Assembly: GCA_049680625.1 (NCBI GenBank)
Contig: JBAUID010000144.1
Span: 1-15,247 of the forward strand
Source of the DNA: JAUIAI01 sp049680625
GTDB taxonomy: Bacteria > Pseudomonadota > Gammaproteobacteria > Burkholderiales > Burkholderiaceae_E
DNA length: 15,247 nt
Reading direction: 5' to 3'
The position numbers were made by a program, and so were the translations under genes. The notes under the pieces were generated by a model. The model did not search any database, was not told the origin of the DNA, and worked only from the letters and a program-made list of their open reading frames with translations. This document shows, in pieces, positions 1 to 6,917 of the stretch; positions within the stretch are counted from its first letter, which is position 1; each line of letters starts with the position of its first letter.

Positions 1-362
1 GATAGGTGCTACTCATCCAGTTGACTACGGGTATTGATCCGGCAGCTTCTGCGAGCTTTTCAATGAACTCTGCAATATTGGCCATGCCGTCGGCCAGTGC
101 GCGTAGTGGCTCGGGCGGCGTTGTTCCGGCGTTGTTCCGGCGTTGGTTTCGGTCAGGTAGGCAAAGGCGGCATTGGGGTCCCTGGCTATTCGTACACCAC
201 CCGCGGAACAAACCGAATACCACCCGGCGTACTGTTCTTTTCGACGAGCAACACGTCTGCACCCTGGTCAAACGCCTCGATTGCCGCAGCAGCCCCGGCA
301 AAACCATAGCCAATGACCGCGACGTCAACGGTACGGTGCCAGTGTTCTACCTTCAATGTCAT
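1..362 (-). pseudogene. FAD-dependent oxidoreductase (fumarate reductase / 3-ketosteroid dehydrogenase-like), N-terminal part, frameshifted, runs off the window
   Basis: The start is ATG at 362, with a GGGAG ribosome-binding site about 6 nt upstream. The first ~35 residues form a Rossmann FAD-binding fold: VDVAVIGYGFAGAAAA gives the GxGxxG-like dinucleotide motif, followed by ADVLLVEKNSTPGG, typical of COG1053-type flavoproteins (succinate/fumarate and ketosteroid dehydrogenases). The frame breaks near 215: restoring one T (ATTCGG to ATTTCGG on the coding strand) gives GGISVCSAGGVRIARDPNAA, as expected for the family. The frame breaks again at an 11-bp tandem duplication (120-141). Removing one copy joins TETNAGTTPPEPLRALADGM to NIAEFIEKLAEAAGSIPVVN, which is open to the window edge. 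The uncorrected frame stops at 186. Substrate is unknown; a steroid or other hydrophobic ketone is possible. The gene is divergent from the aidB-like acyl-CoA dehydrogenase. Either a real pseudogene or, for the 1-nt lesion, a sequencing error. Confidence 0.75.
120..141. repeat. 11-bp perfect tandem duplication inside the FAD oxidoreductase gene
   Basis: The unit GTTGTTCCGGC occurs twice in a row (120-130 and 131-141). Eleven is not a multiple of three, so it shifts the reading frame. Deleting one copy restores an open frame with family-like sequence on both sides. This fits a replication slippage event. Both copies are identical, which suggests it is recent. Confidence 0.85.
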
Positions 363-521
363 TTGTGCTCCCGGGCCTGGTTGGCGTTGGCCCACCGATG
401 GGCTCGGTCCAGAAAAAATACTACTCGCTTACCCGGGCGGCTGGCAGCTTTCGTTTCACATTCATGAACCCGCGGCCACTGATGAATCCGTCGCCTTTCC
501 CTATTAGCATAGAGAATCAGA

Positions 522-574
522 AGACCTGATGGGATGTTTGGCCCTGGTTCTTGGTAAAGTCCCGGATCAGGTCT
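522..574 (+). promoter_or_regulatory. Inverted repeat / leader hairpin in front of the aidB-like gene
   Basis: AGACCTGAT (522-530) is the exact reverse complement of ATCAGGTCT (566-574). GGGA (531-534) also pairs with TCCC (560-563) across a 2-nt GG bulge. That gives 13 base pairs closing a loop of about 25 nt. The structure ends 18 nt before the ATG at 593. In RNA it could form a 5'-UTR hairpin close to the ribosome-binding region; in DNA the 9-bp arms could be operator half sites. No function is known. Confidence 0.5.
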
Positions 575-592
575 CTGATACAGGTTTAACCG

Positions 593-2260
593 ATGACTGC
601 GCGCGCACCTATTGCCGAACTCGATACCCACGAGGTGTTCAACATGCCGCCCCTGGCCGCTGACCAGGACCTGTGGACCGATGACACCGCGTTGCGTCAC
701 TGGGCTGATGTCATGGGCGGTGATGTACACCACCAGGCACTTCATCAGGCGGGTCTCGCTGCGGGCAGCAATACAACATTTGAGCTTGCCGACCAGGCGA
801 ACCGTCACGGTCCGGAACTGAGGGCCTTCGACCGCAACGGCATGCGGATCAACGCAGTGCAGTTCCACCCTGCCTACCATGACCTGATGGCCATGGCGAT
901 CAATCATCGCGCCCACGGTTTTGCCTGGGCAAATGAAGGCAATGCGGGACATGTCGGTCAGTCCGCCCTGTTCTACATGTTCTGCCAGCCGGAAGGCGGG
1001 GTCATGTGCCCAATGGCAATGGCTTACTCAGTTGTACCGTCATTGCGCAGCACGCCGGAAATTGAACGGGCCTGGATGCCGAAACTGTTGTCGACCCGGT
1101 ATGACAAGCGTGACATTCCGGTGTCTGAAAAAACAGGCGCCATGCTCGGCATGTTCATGACCGAGAAACAAGGCGGCTCCGATGTCAGAACGAACAGTAC
1201 GGTGGCGGTGCCGGCCAGCGCCCAAACCGGTATTGGGGCCAATTACCTGATTACCGGGCACAAGTTTTTCTGCTCGGCACCCATGTCTGATGCCTTTCTG
1301 ATCCTGGCCAAAACCGATGAGCACAGCATCTCCTGCTTCCTGGTGCCACGCTGGCGCCCCGACGGCAGCCGCAACAACCTGATGCTGATGCGACTGAAGG
1401 ACAAACTGGGCAACCGTTCCAATGCATCCTCCGAGATGGAGTTTCGCAACACCTACGGCGTGATGATTGGTCAAGAGGGTCGCGGCATTCGCACAATCCT
1501 CGACATGGTCACTGGCAACCGGCTGTATTGCGCGATGTCTTCTGCCGGCATCATGCGCCAGGCCCTGGTGCAGGCACTGCACCACACCCGGCACCGCAAG
1601 GTGTTCGGTAAGCTGCTGATTGACCAGCCCCTGATGAAAAACGTGCTGGCCGACATGGCCATTGAGGTTGAGGCGTCCGTTGCCCTGGGCCTGCGAATAG
1701 CTCGTGCGATGGATCATCCGGACAATCCAACTGAAACCGCACTGGCGCGAATTGGCACCGCGGTCGCAAAGTTCTGGAACACCAAGCGGTGTCCGTCGTT
1801 GGTTGTTGAAGCACTGGAGTGCCATGGTGGACCTGGATATATTGAAGAGTCGATCATGCCGCGCCTGCACCGGGAATCTCCGCTGAACTCAATCTGGGAA
1901 GGTTCGGGCAACATCATGGGCCTTGATGTCATGCGTGCCATGGGGCGTGAGCATGAAACGCTTGAAGCCTTTCTTGCAGAAGTGGAAACCGCAAGGGGTC
2001 GCGATCGTAACCTTGACCAGGCGATTGACCGGCTAAAAGATGACGTCGGCAATACGAAAGACCTCGAGAGCCGCATGCGAACAATTACCGAGCAGATGGC
2101 ATTAACACTGCAAGGGGCGTTGTTGACCGCACATGCGCCTGATTCGGTAGCATCTGCTTTTTGCCAGTCCCGGCTGGCACCCCGCTTCACCGGTGCGTTC
2201 GGCACCCTGCCCGCCGGTCTTGACCTGGACGCAATTATTCAACGGGCGTTGCCCGCGTAG
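593..2260 (+). CDS. aidB: AidB-like acyl-CoA dehydrogenase family flavoprotein
   Basis: This is a full-length (555 aa) homologue of E. coli AidB (541 aa), a tetrameric flavoprotein of the acyl-CoA dehydrogenase superfamily that is induced by alkylation damage, binds DNA and has weak isovaleryl-CoA dehydrogenase activity. AidB-specific blocks are present in order: THEVFNMPPL near the N-terminus, FHPAYHDLM, MTEKQGGSDVRTN (189-201), KDKLGNRSNASSEMEF (from about 269), VFGKLLIDQPLMKNVLADMA, and LHRESPLNSIWEGSGNIM with the glutamate E436 at the position used as catalytic base in many acyl-CoA dehydrogenases. A C-terminal extension of about 100 residues corresponds to the AidB DNA-binding region. 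ATG at 593 is preceded by a weak AGG-type site. No ada, alkA or alkB gene is visible nearby, so an adaptive-response role cannot be inferred from context. It is divergent from the FAD oxidoreductase; a role in fatty-acid or steroid catabolism is the alternative. Confidence 0.9.
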   Translation: MTARAPIAELDTHEVFNMPPLAADQDLWTDDTALRHWADVMGGDVHHQALHQAGLAAGSNTTFELADQANRHGPELRAFDRNGMRINAVQFHPAYHDLMAMAINHRAHGFAWANEGNAGHVGQSALFYMFCQPEGGVMCPMAMAYSVVPSLRSTPEIERAWMPKLLSTRYDKRDIPVSEKTGAMLGMFMTEKQGGSDVRTNSTVAVPASAQTGIGANYLITGHKFFCSAPMSDAFLILAKTDEHSISCFLVPRWRPDGSRNNLMLMRLKDKLGNRSNASSEMEFRNTYGVMIGQEGRGIRTILDMVTGNRLYCAMSSAGIMRQALVQALHHTRHRKVFGKLLIDQPLMKNVLADMAIEVEASVALGLRIARAMDHPDNPTETALARIGTAVAKFWNTKRCPSLVVEALECHGGPGYIEESIMPRLHRESPLNSIWEGSGNIMGLDVMRAMGREHETLEAFLAEVETARGRDRNLDQAIDRLKDDVGNTKDLESRMRTITEQMALTLQGALLTAHAPDSVASAFCQSRLAPRFTGAFGTLPAGLDLDAIIQRALPA

Positions 2261-2271
2261 TCCTGACCCGG

Positions 2272-2535
2272 CTACTCCTGCAATCCGAACCGCCCGTACA
2301 ACTCGGCCGGCGCATCGTTGGTACGCATGAGTGCGGTCATGCTGTAAATCATCTTGTTTGCGACAGCAGAATCGTTGATTGGGTTTTCTTGATACGGGTC
2401 AGCGTCCAGGTTGTACAGCGCCGATACCGCTTCATCCAGTGCGCCGCCCTGCATCGGTGGTCGTCGGGCATCGTCGCGTGCCAGAATTTTCAACAGCGAC
2501 CGCCCCTGCGAGAATTGCCGATGGGAATTTTAAAG
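2272..2535 (-). pseudogene. Sulfatase C-terminal remnant
   Basis: The frame ending at TAA 2272-2274 encodes SALYNLDADPYQENPINDSA, followed by a short helical tail. This matches the ELYDLxxDPxExNNL block that ends alkaline-phosphatase-fold sulfatases (arylsulfatases). The open frame begins after an in-frame TAA at about 2537-2539, and the only start candidate for the 73-residue open part is a TTG at 2493. Nothing resembling the catalytic CxPxR motif or the metal-binding DHG motif occurs upstream. QGRSLL just before could be the usual GRSLLPLL motif, but then it sits much closer to the tail than normal, implying an internal deletion. It is convergent with aidB, 11 nt apart. Most likely a decayed gene fragment. 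Confidence 0.5.
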
Positions 2536-2911
2536 GCCATTTGCAAAGTATCCGAATGACGGTGCCAGGCGGGCGACGCGGGAAAAAACAGGCCAAACCG
2601 GCCCAGCTAGCCGGTCAGAATTCACTACCCGGGCCACAAAGTGCGGGCCAGCCCGCCGATACGGTACGTCACCGCCGCGGCCTGCAGTGGCCAAAGGGCA
2701 CTGGCCAGATCCGCCTCACGGGCGGCGGCGGGTAGTATAAACACCGATTGGCTAAGGAGCGCTACACTCGGCGCCACTAAGCCGTGCAGTTACCAAACGT
2801 TCACTTACCGCCCCATTACTGGATACTGTAGTTATACAAACAGCTGGTTGCGCTTTTACGGCCAACGCGAAACGACAAGGCGGCATATTTCGATGCGTAT
2901 CGCTGGAACGG
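2536..2911. other. Non-coding stretch with GC-rich short hairpins
   Basis: No convincing gene was found on either strand; the open frames crossing it lack domain-like sequence. The left half contains several small inverted repeats: GCGGG/CCCGC (about 2643-2656), TGGCCA twice about 8 nt apart (about 2687-2706), and CCGCC/GGCGG (2711-2725). The right half (2731-2911) is more AT-rich and has no recognisable feature. It may include the lost 5' part of the sulfatase gene. Confidence 0.4.
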
Positions 2912-3199
2912 TTATCGGGCATCACGAACCGGCCTGCAAGCCAATGGCCGATCAGGCCGAGGAGTAACGCATGTTCCGGACACCTTACCCCGGCGTCCGA
3001 CGAATTCACAGGCCTCATCATTGGCGCGCGATTCGCAGGCCGCGATTGCTTCGGGCGGCGGTCCCTTTCGTTGTCCGCCAGCCGGTTGCGCCATGGCAGA
3101 GCCAATCAACGAAAGCGACACGCCAGCCGTGAAAACCACGGGTACCAGCCTGGAGGTATGACGTGTGCCACTGACGAGAATGCGTTGCATCATGTTCAT
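2912..3199 (-). CDS. Small secreted four-cysteine protein, function unknown
   Basis: This 95-aa protein starts at ATG 3199, with AAGGA about 9 nt upstream. It has a Sec-type signal peptide: basic start, hydrophobic run around residues 19-35, and AMA-Q cleavage near residue 37/38. The mature part is about 58 residues, opening with a QPAGGQRKGPPPEAI segment and carrying four cysteines (C55, C64, C77, C88) in the pattern AACES-x5-ACEFVGRRGKVSGTC then LACRP. Two disulfides in the periplasm seem likely. I recall similar small PPPEA..AC..K proteins in proteobacteria but no named function. It is divergent from the BaeS-like kinase gene, with about 150 bp between starts, so regulation by that system is plausible (inference; E. 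coli BaeR controls the periplasmic chaperone gene spy). Confidence 0.65.
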   Translation of the reverse strand: MNMMQRILVSGTRHTSRLVPVVFTAGVSLSLIGSAMAQPAGGQRKGPPPEAIAACESRANDEACEFVGRRGKVSGTCVTPRPDRPLACRPVRDAR

Positions 3200-3290
3200 T
3201 TCTTACGATCCTTGACGTTGCACCGGCGATTACCGGCTTCGCGATCCATGATGCCGGCAGAATGTGGACCAAATGTGCGCGGATCGGCAC

Positions 3291-3308
3291 TTTCGCTCCA
3301 CCCTTGCC
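3291..3308 (+). promoter_or_regulatory. Possible BaeR-box-like sequence in the divergent intergenic region
   Basis: TTTCGCTCCACCCTTGCC resembles the E. coli BaeR consensus TTTTTCTCCATDATTGGC as I remember it, with 12 of 18 positions matching. It lies between the two divergent starts (3199 and 3352). A single degenerate match could be chance. Confidence 0.2.
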
Positions 3309-3351
3309 AATTCATACTGTCTCCACAATTGCCTGCTTAAATCGGCACCTC

Positions 3352-4944
3352 ATGCAACTACGTATTGCCCACACTCTATCTCTGTTGTTGGTGACTACGG
3401 TCCTCGTCACCGTGTTTGCGATGGCAGGCGTGGCCGCCTGGAACCTAAAGAACGGATTCACCGATTACCTGCTTGGACGCGATGTCGAGCGCCTTGAACA
3501 GTTTGCGGATTTGGTCAGTGAGATGGCGGGCGATGCGGGCGGCCTGTCAGCGCTGCTCCAGCAAACGAGCATGCGAGATTTGCTGCGTCGTTTCGCCCGA
3601 CAGCAAGGCACGGCGCGTGATCGGCCGCCGCCGCCACGCATGAAACAGTGGCGCGATGATCAATTACCAGGCCGTGCCGCACCACCACCGCGCGCAGGCC
3701 GTCCAGATAATGACGCCATGCCTCGACCTCACCGTCCGCCGCCGCGCCGCCCCCCACCTCCTCCCGATGACTTCATTGCTCGGATCACGTTGGTTAACCT
3801 CGATGGACAGGCACTGCACGATCGACCGGGCCGAAGGCCTTCCCGGCAAGCGCCGGGCGCCGCTGCCGACGAGTATGTCGAACGACCCATTACGCTAAAC
3901 GGCACGGTTGTCGCGCTGGCGCGCATGCGGGTGAGCGACAGGGTTCCGGACGCGGTGGAAACACGTTTTTTGCGCTCGCAGTACATGGGAATAATCGGCG
4001 TCTCTGCCGCATTGCTGATCCTTGCGCTAGCCGGCGCCTGGTGGTTCGCACGCCGCTGGGCGAAACCCTTGCAGGCGCTCCAATCGGCCACTGAACGCAT
4101 TGCACGGGGCGAGTTCGATATACGACTGCGCGGCCGAGAGCAAGGCGAAGGACGTACCGACGAAGTCGGCGACCTCGTCCGCGACGTGAACCGCATGGCC
4201 GACGGCTTGCAACAACTGGAAAGCGCACGTCGACGCTGGCTCGCTGAAATCTCGCACGAGTTGCGTACACCACTAACGACATTGCGCGGCGAGATCGAAG
4301 CACTGCTCGACGGTGTCAGGCCACTGCGGACGCAGGCGGTGGTCTCTCTGCATGAAGATGTCTTGCGCCTGAGCAAACTCATCGATGACTTGCACCTTCT
4401 GGCAATGTCGGACCTACAGTCGCTGCCGAGCCATTTCGAGGACCTTGACGCGGTGGCGCTGGTTCGGCGCATTGCCGAACGCTTTAGAGCGCGTGCACAC
4501 ACCGCTGGTTTGGCAGTAAAAATTGATACGGGTTCGCTAACGGCAGTACCGGTCGCCTGGGATGGATCGCGCATTGAACAACTGCTAAGCAACCTGCTGG
4601 AAAACAGCCTGCGCTATACCGACGCGCCGGGCCAGATCACGATTACCCTGAGACACAACACCAAGGGTCTTGTCATCGACATTGAAGACAGTGCGCCCGG
4701 CGTGCCCAAGGCGGAGATATCGCGCCTGTTTGAGCCGCTATATCGAGCAGACTCGGGCCGCAGCCGAATCCGTGGTGGTAGCGGCCTGGGCCTGGCAATC
4801 TGCCACGCCATTGTGGCCGGCCACGCGGGCACGATTGACGCACGGCCCTCGTGGCTCGGTGGGCTCCACCTTCGAATTGAGCTGCCGGAAACCCCCGAGA
4901 TATCGGTCGCGTCGACGATGACCCACAACCGAACGAAATCATGA
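3352..4944 (+). CDS. baeS: BaeS-like membrane sensor histidine kinase
   Basis: This is a 530-aa inner-membrane sensor kinase. TM1 spans about residues 6-28, followed by a periplasmic sensor region (about 29-210), TM2 (about 212-232, MGIIGVSAALLILALAGAWW) and HAMP (233-285). The H-box is LAEISHELRTPLTTLRGE with phospho-acceptor H302. The N-box is LLSNLLENSLRYTD with N418, G1 is EDSAPG (D446), and the G2 loop is GGSGLGLAI (about 475-483). The catalytic half reads like E. coli BaeS (envelope stress, multidrug efflux control). The periplasmic part has an unusual Pro/Arg-rich segment, residues 91-138. An earlier in-frame ATG at 3262 would add a 30-residue leader that is not membrane-like, so 3352 was chosen, where the membrane helix starts at once. 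Its stop overlaps the regulator start (ATGA). Confidence 0.88.
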   Translation: MQLRIAHTLSLLLVTTVLVTVFAMAGVAAWNLKNGFTDYLLGRDVERLEQFADLVSEMAGDAGGLSALLQQTSMRDLLRRFARQQGTARDRPPPPRMKQWRDDQLPGRAAPPPRAGRPDNDAMPRPHRPPPRRPPPPPDDFIARITLVNLDGQALHDRPGRRPSRQAPGAAADEYVERPITLNGTVVALARMRVSDRVPDAVETRFLRSQYMGIIGVSAALLILALAGAWWFARRWAKPLQALQSATERIARGEFDIRLRGREQGEGRTDEVGDLVRDVNRMADGLQQLESARRRWLAEISHELRTPLTTLRGEIEALLDGVRPLRTQAVVSLHEDVLRLSKLIDDLHLLAMSDLQSLPSHFEDLDAVALVRRIAERFRARAHTAGLAVKIDTGSLTAVPVAWDGSRIEQLLSNLLENSLRYTDAPGQITITLRHNTKGLVIDIEDSAPGVPKAEISRLFEPLYRADSGRSRIRGGSGLGLAICHAIVAGHAGTIDARPSWLGGLHLRIELPETPEISVASTMTHNRTKS

Positions 4945-5624
4945 CAGAACCAACGCATGTGCTGGTTGTTGAAGATGACCCAAAGATCGCACAGTTGCTG
5001 CTCGATTATCTGAGTCAGGACGGCTATTCGGCCAGCGTCATCGCGGACGGGCGGCTCGCCCTCGCGCAGATCGAGCATGCACCACCGTCGCTTGTCATTC
5101 TGGATGTGATGCTACCCGGACTAAGCGGCATCGAAGTGTGCACCGGCGTACGCAAGTTCAGCGACGTTCCAATCATGATGCTGACGGCTCGCATCGATGA
5201 GGTCGACCGCTTGATCGGCCTAAACTGCGGTGCTGACGACTACGTGTGTAAGCCCTTCAGTCCGCGTGAAGTCATCGCCCGCGTCAAGGCATTGCTACGC
5301 CGCAGCGCCCGCACAGGCACCTCGACGGGGTCAAAAGCCTGGACGGTTGACAACACGGGTCAGCGCATTGCATGGCGCGGGCTATGGCTGCCACTTACAC
5401 AGCTCGAGTTTCGCATGTTGCGCCTTCTGACTGAGCATCCGGGGCGCGTGTTTGCGCGGGCGCAACTGCTAGATAGTCTGCATGACGATTTGCGAGATGT
5501 CAGTGATCGCGCGATTGATAGCCACATCAAAAACCTACGCCGAAAGATCGAAGCCGCAGAACCCAATTGCCAGTGCATCGCCTCGGTCTACGGCGTCGGC
5601 TATCGCTTCGACCCGCCCGAGTGA
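4941..5624 (+). CDS. baeR: BaeR-like OmpR-family response regulator
   Basis: This 227-aa regulator has a receiver domain with acidic pocket E11-D12-D13, phospho-acceptor D55 in LVILDVMLPG and conserved K104 in YVCKPFSPRE. A C-terminal winged-helix DNA-binding domain of the OmpR/PhoB type follows (LTQLEFRMLRLLTEHPGRVF, then RAIDSHIKNLRRKIE and VYGVGYRF). RFSD-type residues after the receiver helix (KFSDVPIMMLTA) and YVCKPFSPREV are close to E. coli BaeR. The start codon overlaps the kinase stop by 4 nt (ATGA at 4941-4944), so the two are probably translationally coupled. It presumably acts in the cytoplasm as a transcription factor; its targets here are unknown, but the divergent secreted protein gene is a natural candidate. 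Confidence 0.9.
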   Translation: MTEPTHVLVVEDDPKIAQLLLDYLSQDGYSASVIADGRLALAQIEHAPPSLVILDVMLPGLSGIEVCTGVRKFSDVPIMMLTARIDEVDRLIGLNCGADDYVCKPFSPREVIARVKALLRRSARTGTSTGSKAWTVDNTGQRIAWRGLWLPLTQLEFRMLRLLTEHPGRVFARAQLLDSLHDDLRDVSDRAIDSHIKNLRRKIEAAEPNCQCIASVYGVGYRFDPPE

Positions 5625-5676
5625 ACGCACTCAAGATTGTCTGGTGCAGGCGCGCGGCCGGCGCCGGATGCAGCTG

Positions 5677-5690
5677 GCCCGGATGCGGGC
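5677..5690 (+). terminator. Weak hairpin between convergent genes
   Basis: GCCCG-GATG-CGGGC forms a 5-bp stem with a 4-nt loop, followed on the plus strand by AATCTTTATC. It lies between the response regulator and the convergent HupE-like gene, where a terminator is expected. The T tract is poor, so this is tentative. Confidence 0.3.
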
Positions 5691-5741
5691 AATCTTTATC
5701 GTTACATCGTCTGTCATGACAACTTGCGCCCGCCAAACCGC

Positions 5742-6827
5742 CTACCCGCGCCAAAGTCGCCAGCCAGGCGGCCAACATAAACCAAACCCCCTTTGCAGAC
5801 CCTGGAACCCGCTCAGCGCAATGCCGGCAGCGAGTGCGACCAGTAACTGCGCCGCTTCGATGCCCAGATTAAAACCAACCAAACCCAGTATGCGTGCCGA
5901 CGGGTCAAGCCCCAGGTTGACCAGGGCACCGGCGAATCCAAGACCGTGAATCAGCGCACAACCGAAGATCAGACCCAAGCGCCACCCGGGCGCCCGCAGC
6001 CTGCGACTTCGCGACGACAACCGCTCGAACACCAACATGGCGACAACAGTCGCTGCGATGGCCGGCTCGACGATGACCGCCGGAAGACTCAGCCCGAAGA
6101 CAACAACCGCCGTCAGCGATATGGCATGGCCAACGGTAAACGTCGTCAGCGCAAGCGCAATCGCGCGCCATCGCCAGCCGGTCGCCAATACAATCAGCAA
6201 GAACAACAAATGATCCAAACCGAAAAGCACATGCTCGGCACCCAGGCGCGCATTGTCACGCAACACCTGCCAGGGGCCCGGCATCAGCTCGGTGATCTGC
6301 CGGGTAGGCGTCATCTCGATTTTCTGAGTGCGGCCCGCGTGGCGCACCAGAATCAGCTGACGCTGGGTATCTGCGGTTTGACCAAACAGGCTGAATCGCA
6401 GTCTGAATTTCGGGCTTAAAGGCGACAAGGCTTGCTGTTCAGCATTGATCGCAGCAATCCCCGTCGCGAATGGAAAACGCCCCATCACCACAAGGTGGGA
6501 TGCCGGCGCCGTCGGCGTGCTGTCATTGGGCGCCAGGTTAAGCATCAGCCCCTGTAATTCGATCGGACCACTTTCGCCAATCAGTTGCACAGCACGGGTC
6601 ACTTGAGTACTGATCTCTTTGGCATGCGTGCGCAACTCGCCCATCGACAAGCGGCCATCTGCATTGTCATCAACGTGCGTAAACGCCGCTACCGGCACAG
6701 ACAGCACAACATAGCCACCCGTGTTGACCAGATTCAGGGTGCCGCGCTGGGCATTCATCAAATGCGCCTGTGCCGTTGACATCGCCGCGATTAGCAGCAG
6801 TAATGCCGCTAACAAACTCTTGCTCAC
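5742..6827 (-). CDS. HupE/UreJ-family membrane protein with secreted N-terminal domain
   Basis: This protein of about 361 aa begins with a signal peptide (SKSLLAALLLLIAAMSTAQA-H) and a soluble periplasmic part of about 170 residues. The latter contains an EF-hand-like loop, DDNADGRLSMGE (about 53-64), that could bind Ca2+. The membrane half has about six helices and the HupE/UreJ_2 signature: GAEHVLFGLDHLLFLL, FTVGHAISLTAVV, HGLGFAGALV and FNLGIEAAQLLVA. The histidines in these helices resemble those of HupE/UreJ nickel/cobalt permeases, so metal transport is a reasonable guess, not shown. I chose GTG at 6827 because the signal peptide begins there; an in-frame GTG at 6914 would start 3 nt after the YHYH gene stop but adds a 29-residue non-hydrophobic leader. 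The last ~20 residues (after a GGGGG run near 5775) are not membrane-like and may reflect a frameshift. Confidence 0.8.
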   Translation of the reverse strand: MSKSLLAALLLLIAAMSTAQAHLMNAQRGTLNLVNTGGYVVLSVPVAAFTHVDDNADGRLSMGELRTHAKEISTQVTRAVQLIGESGPIELQGLMLNLAPNDSTPTAPASHLVVMGRFPFATGIAAINAEQQALSPLSPKFRLRFSLFGQTADTQRQLILVRHAGRTQKIEMTPTRQITELMPGPWQVLRDNARLGAEHVLFGLDHLLFLLIVLATGWRWRAIALALTTFTVGHAISLTAVVVFGLSLPAVIVEPAIAATVVAMLVFERLSSRSRRLRAPGWRLGLIFGCALIHGLGFAGALVNLGLDPSARILGLVGFNLGIEAAQLLVALAAGIALSGFQGLQRGFGLCWPPGWRLWRG

Positions 6828-6917
6828 GACCCAGAAACCAGTGAACGGCCGTGAGTAGGGGTTAGCGGCGAAGCCAGCCAAGCTGCCACCGCTGTGTAGC
6901 TTCAAATCGCGCACGGT

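Noticed and set aside
1040..1870. Long minus-strand open frame inside aidB
   Set aside because: It is antisense to a clearly conserved coding region and its translation shows no family motifs; a shadow frame.
2643..2730. Series of GC-rich hairpins considered as a REP element or CRISPR-like array
   Set aside because: The stems differ in sequence and spacing, with no repeated unit.
2826..2843. LexA/SOS-box-like palindrome CTGTAGTTATACAAACAG
   Set aside because: The CTGT and ACAG ends are separated by 10 nt instead of 8, and no damage-response gene starts next to it.
2752..3105. 117-codon minus-strand frame overlapping the small secreted protein gene
   Set aside because: The overlapping 95-codon frame has a signal peptide, ribosome-binding site and ordered cysteines; this one has none.
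3729..4592. 287-codon minus-strand frame across the sensor kinase gene
   Set aside because: Ser/Arg-rich translation antisense to conserved HAMP and H-box sequence; caused by GC-rich codon use.
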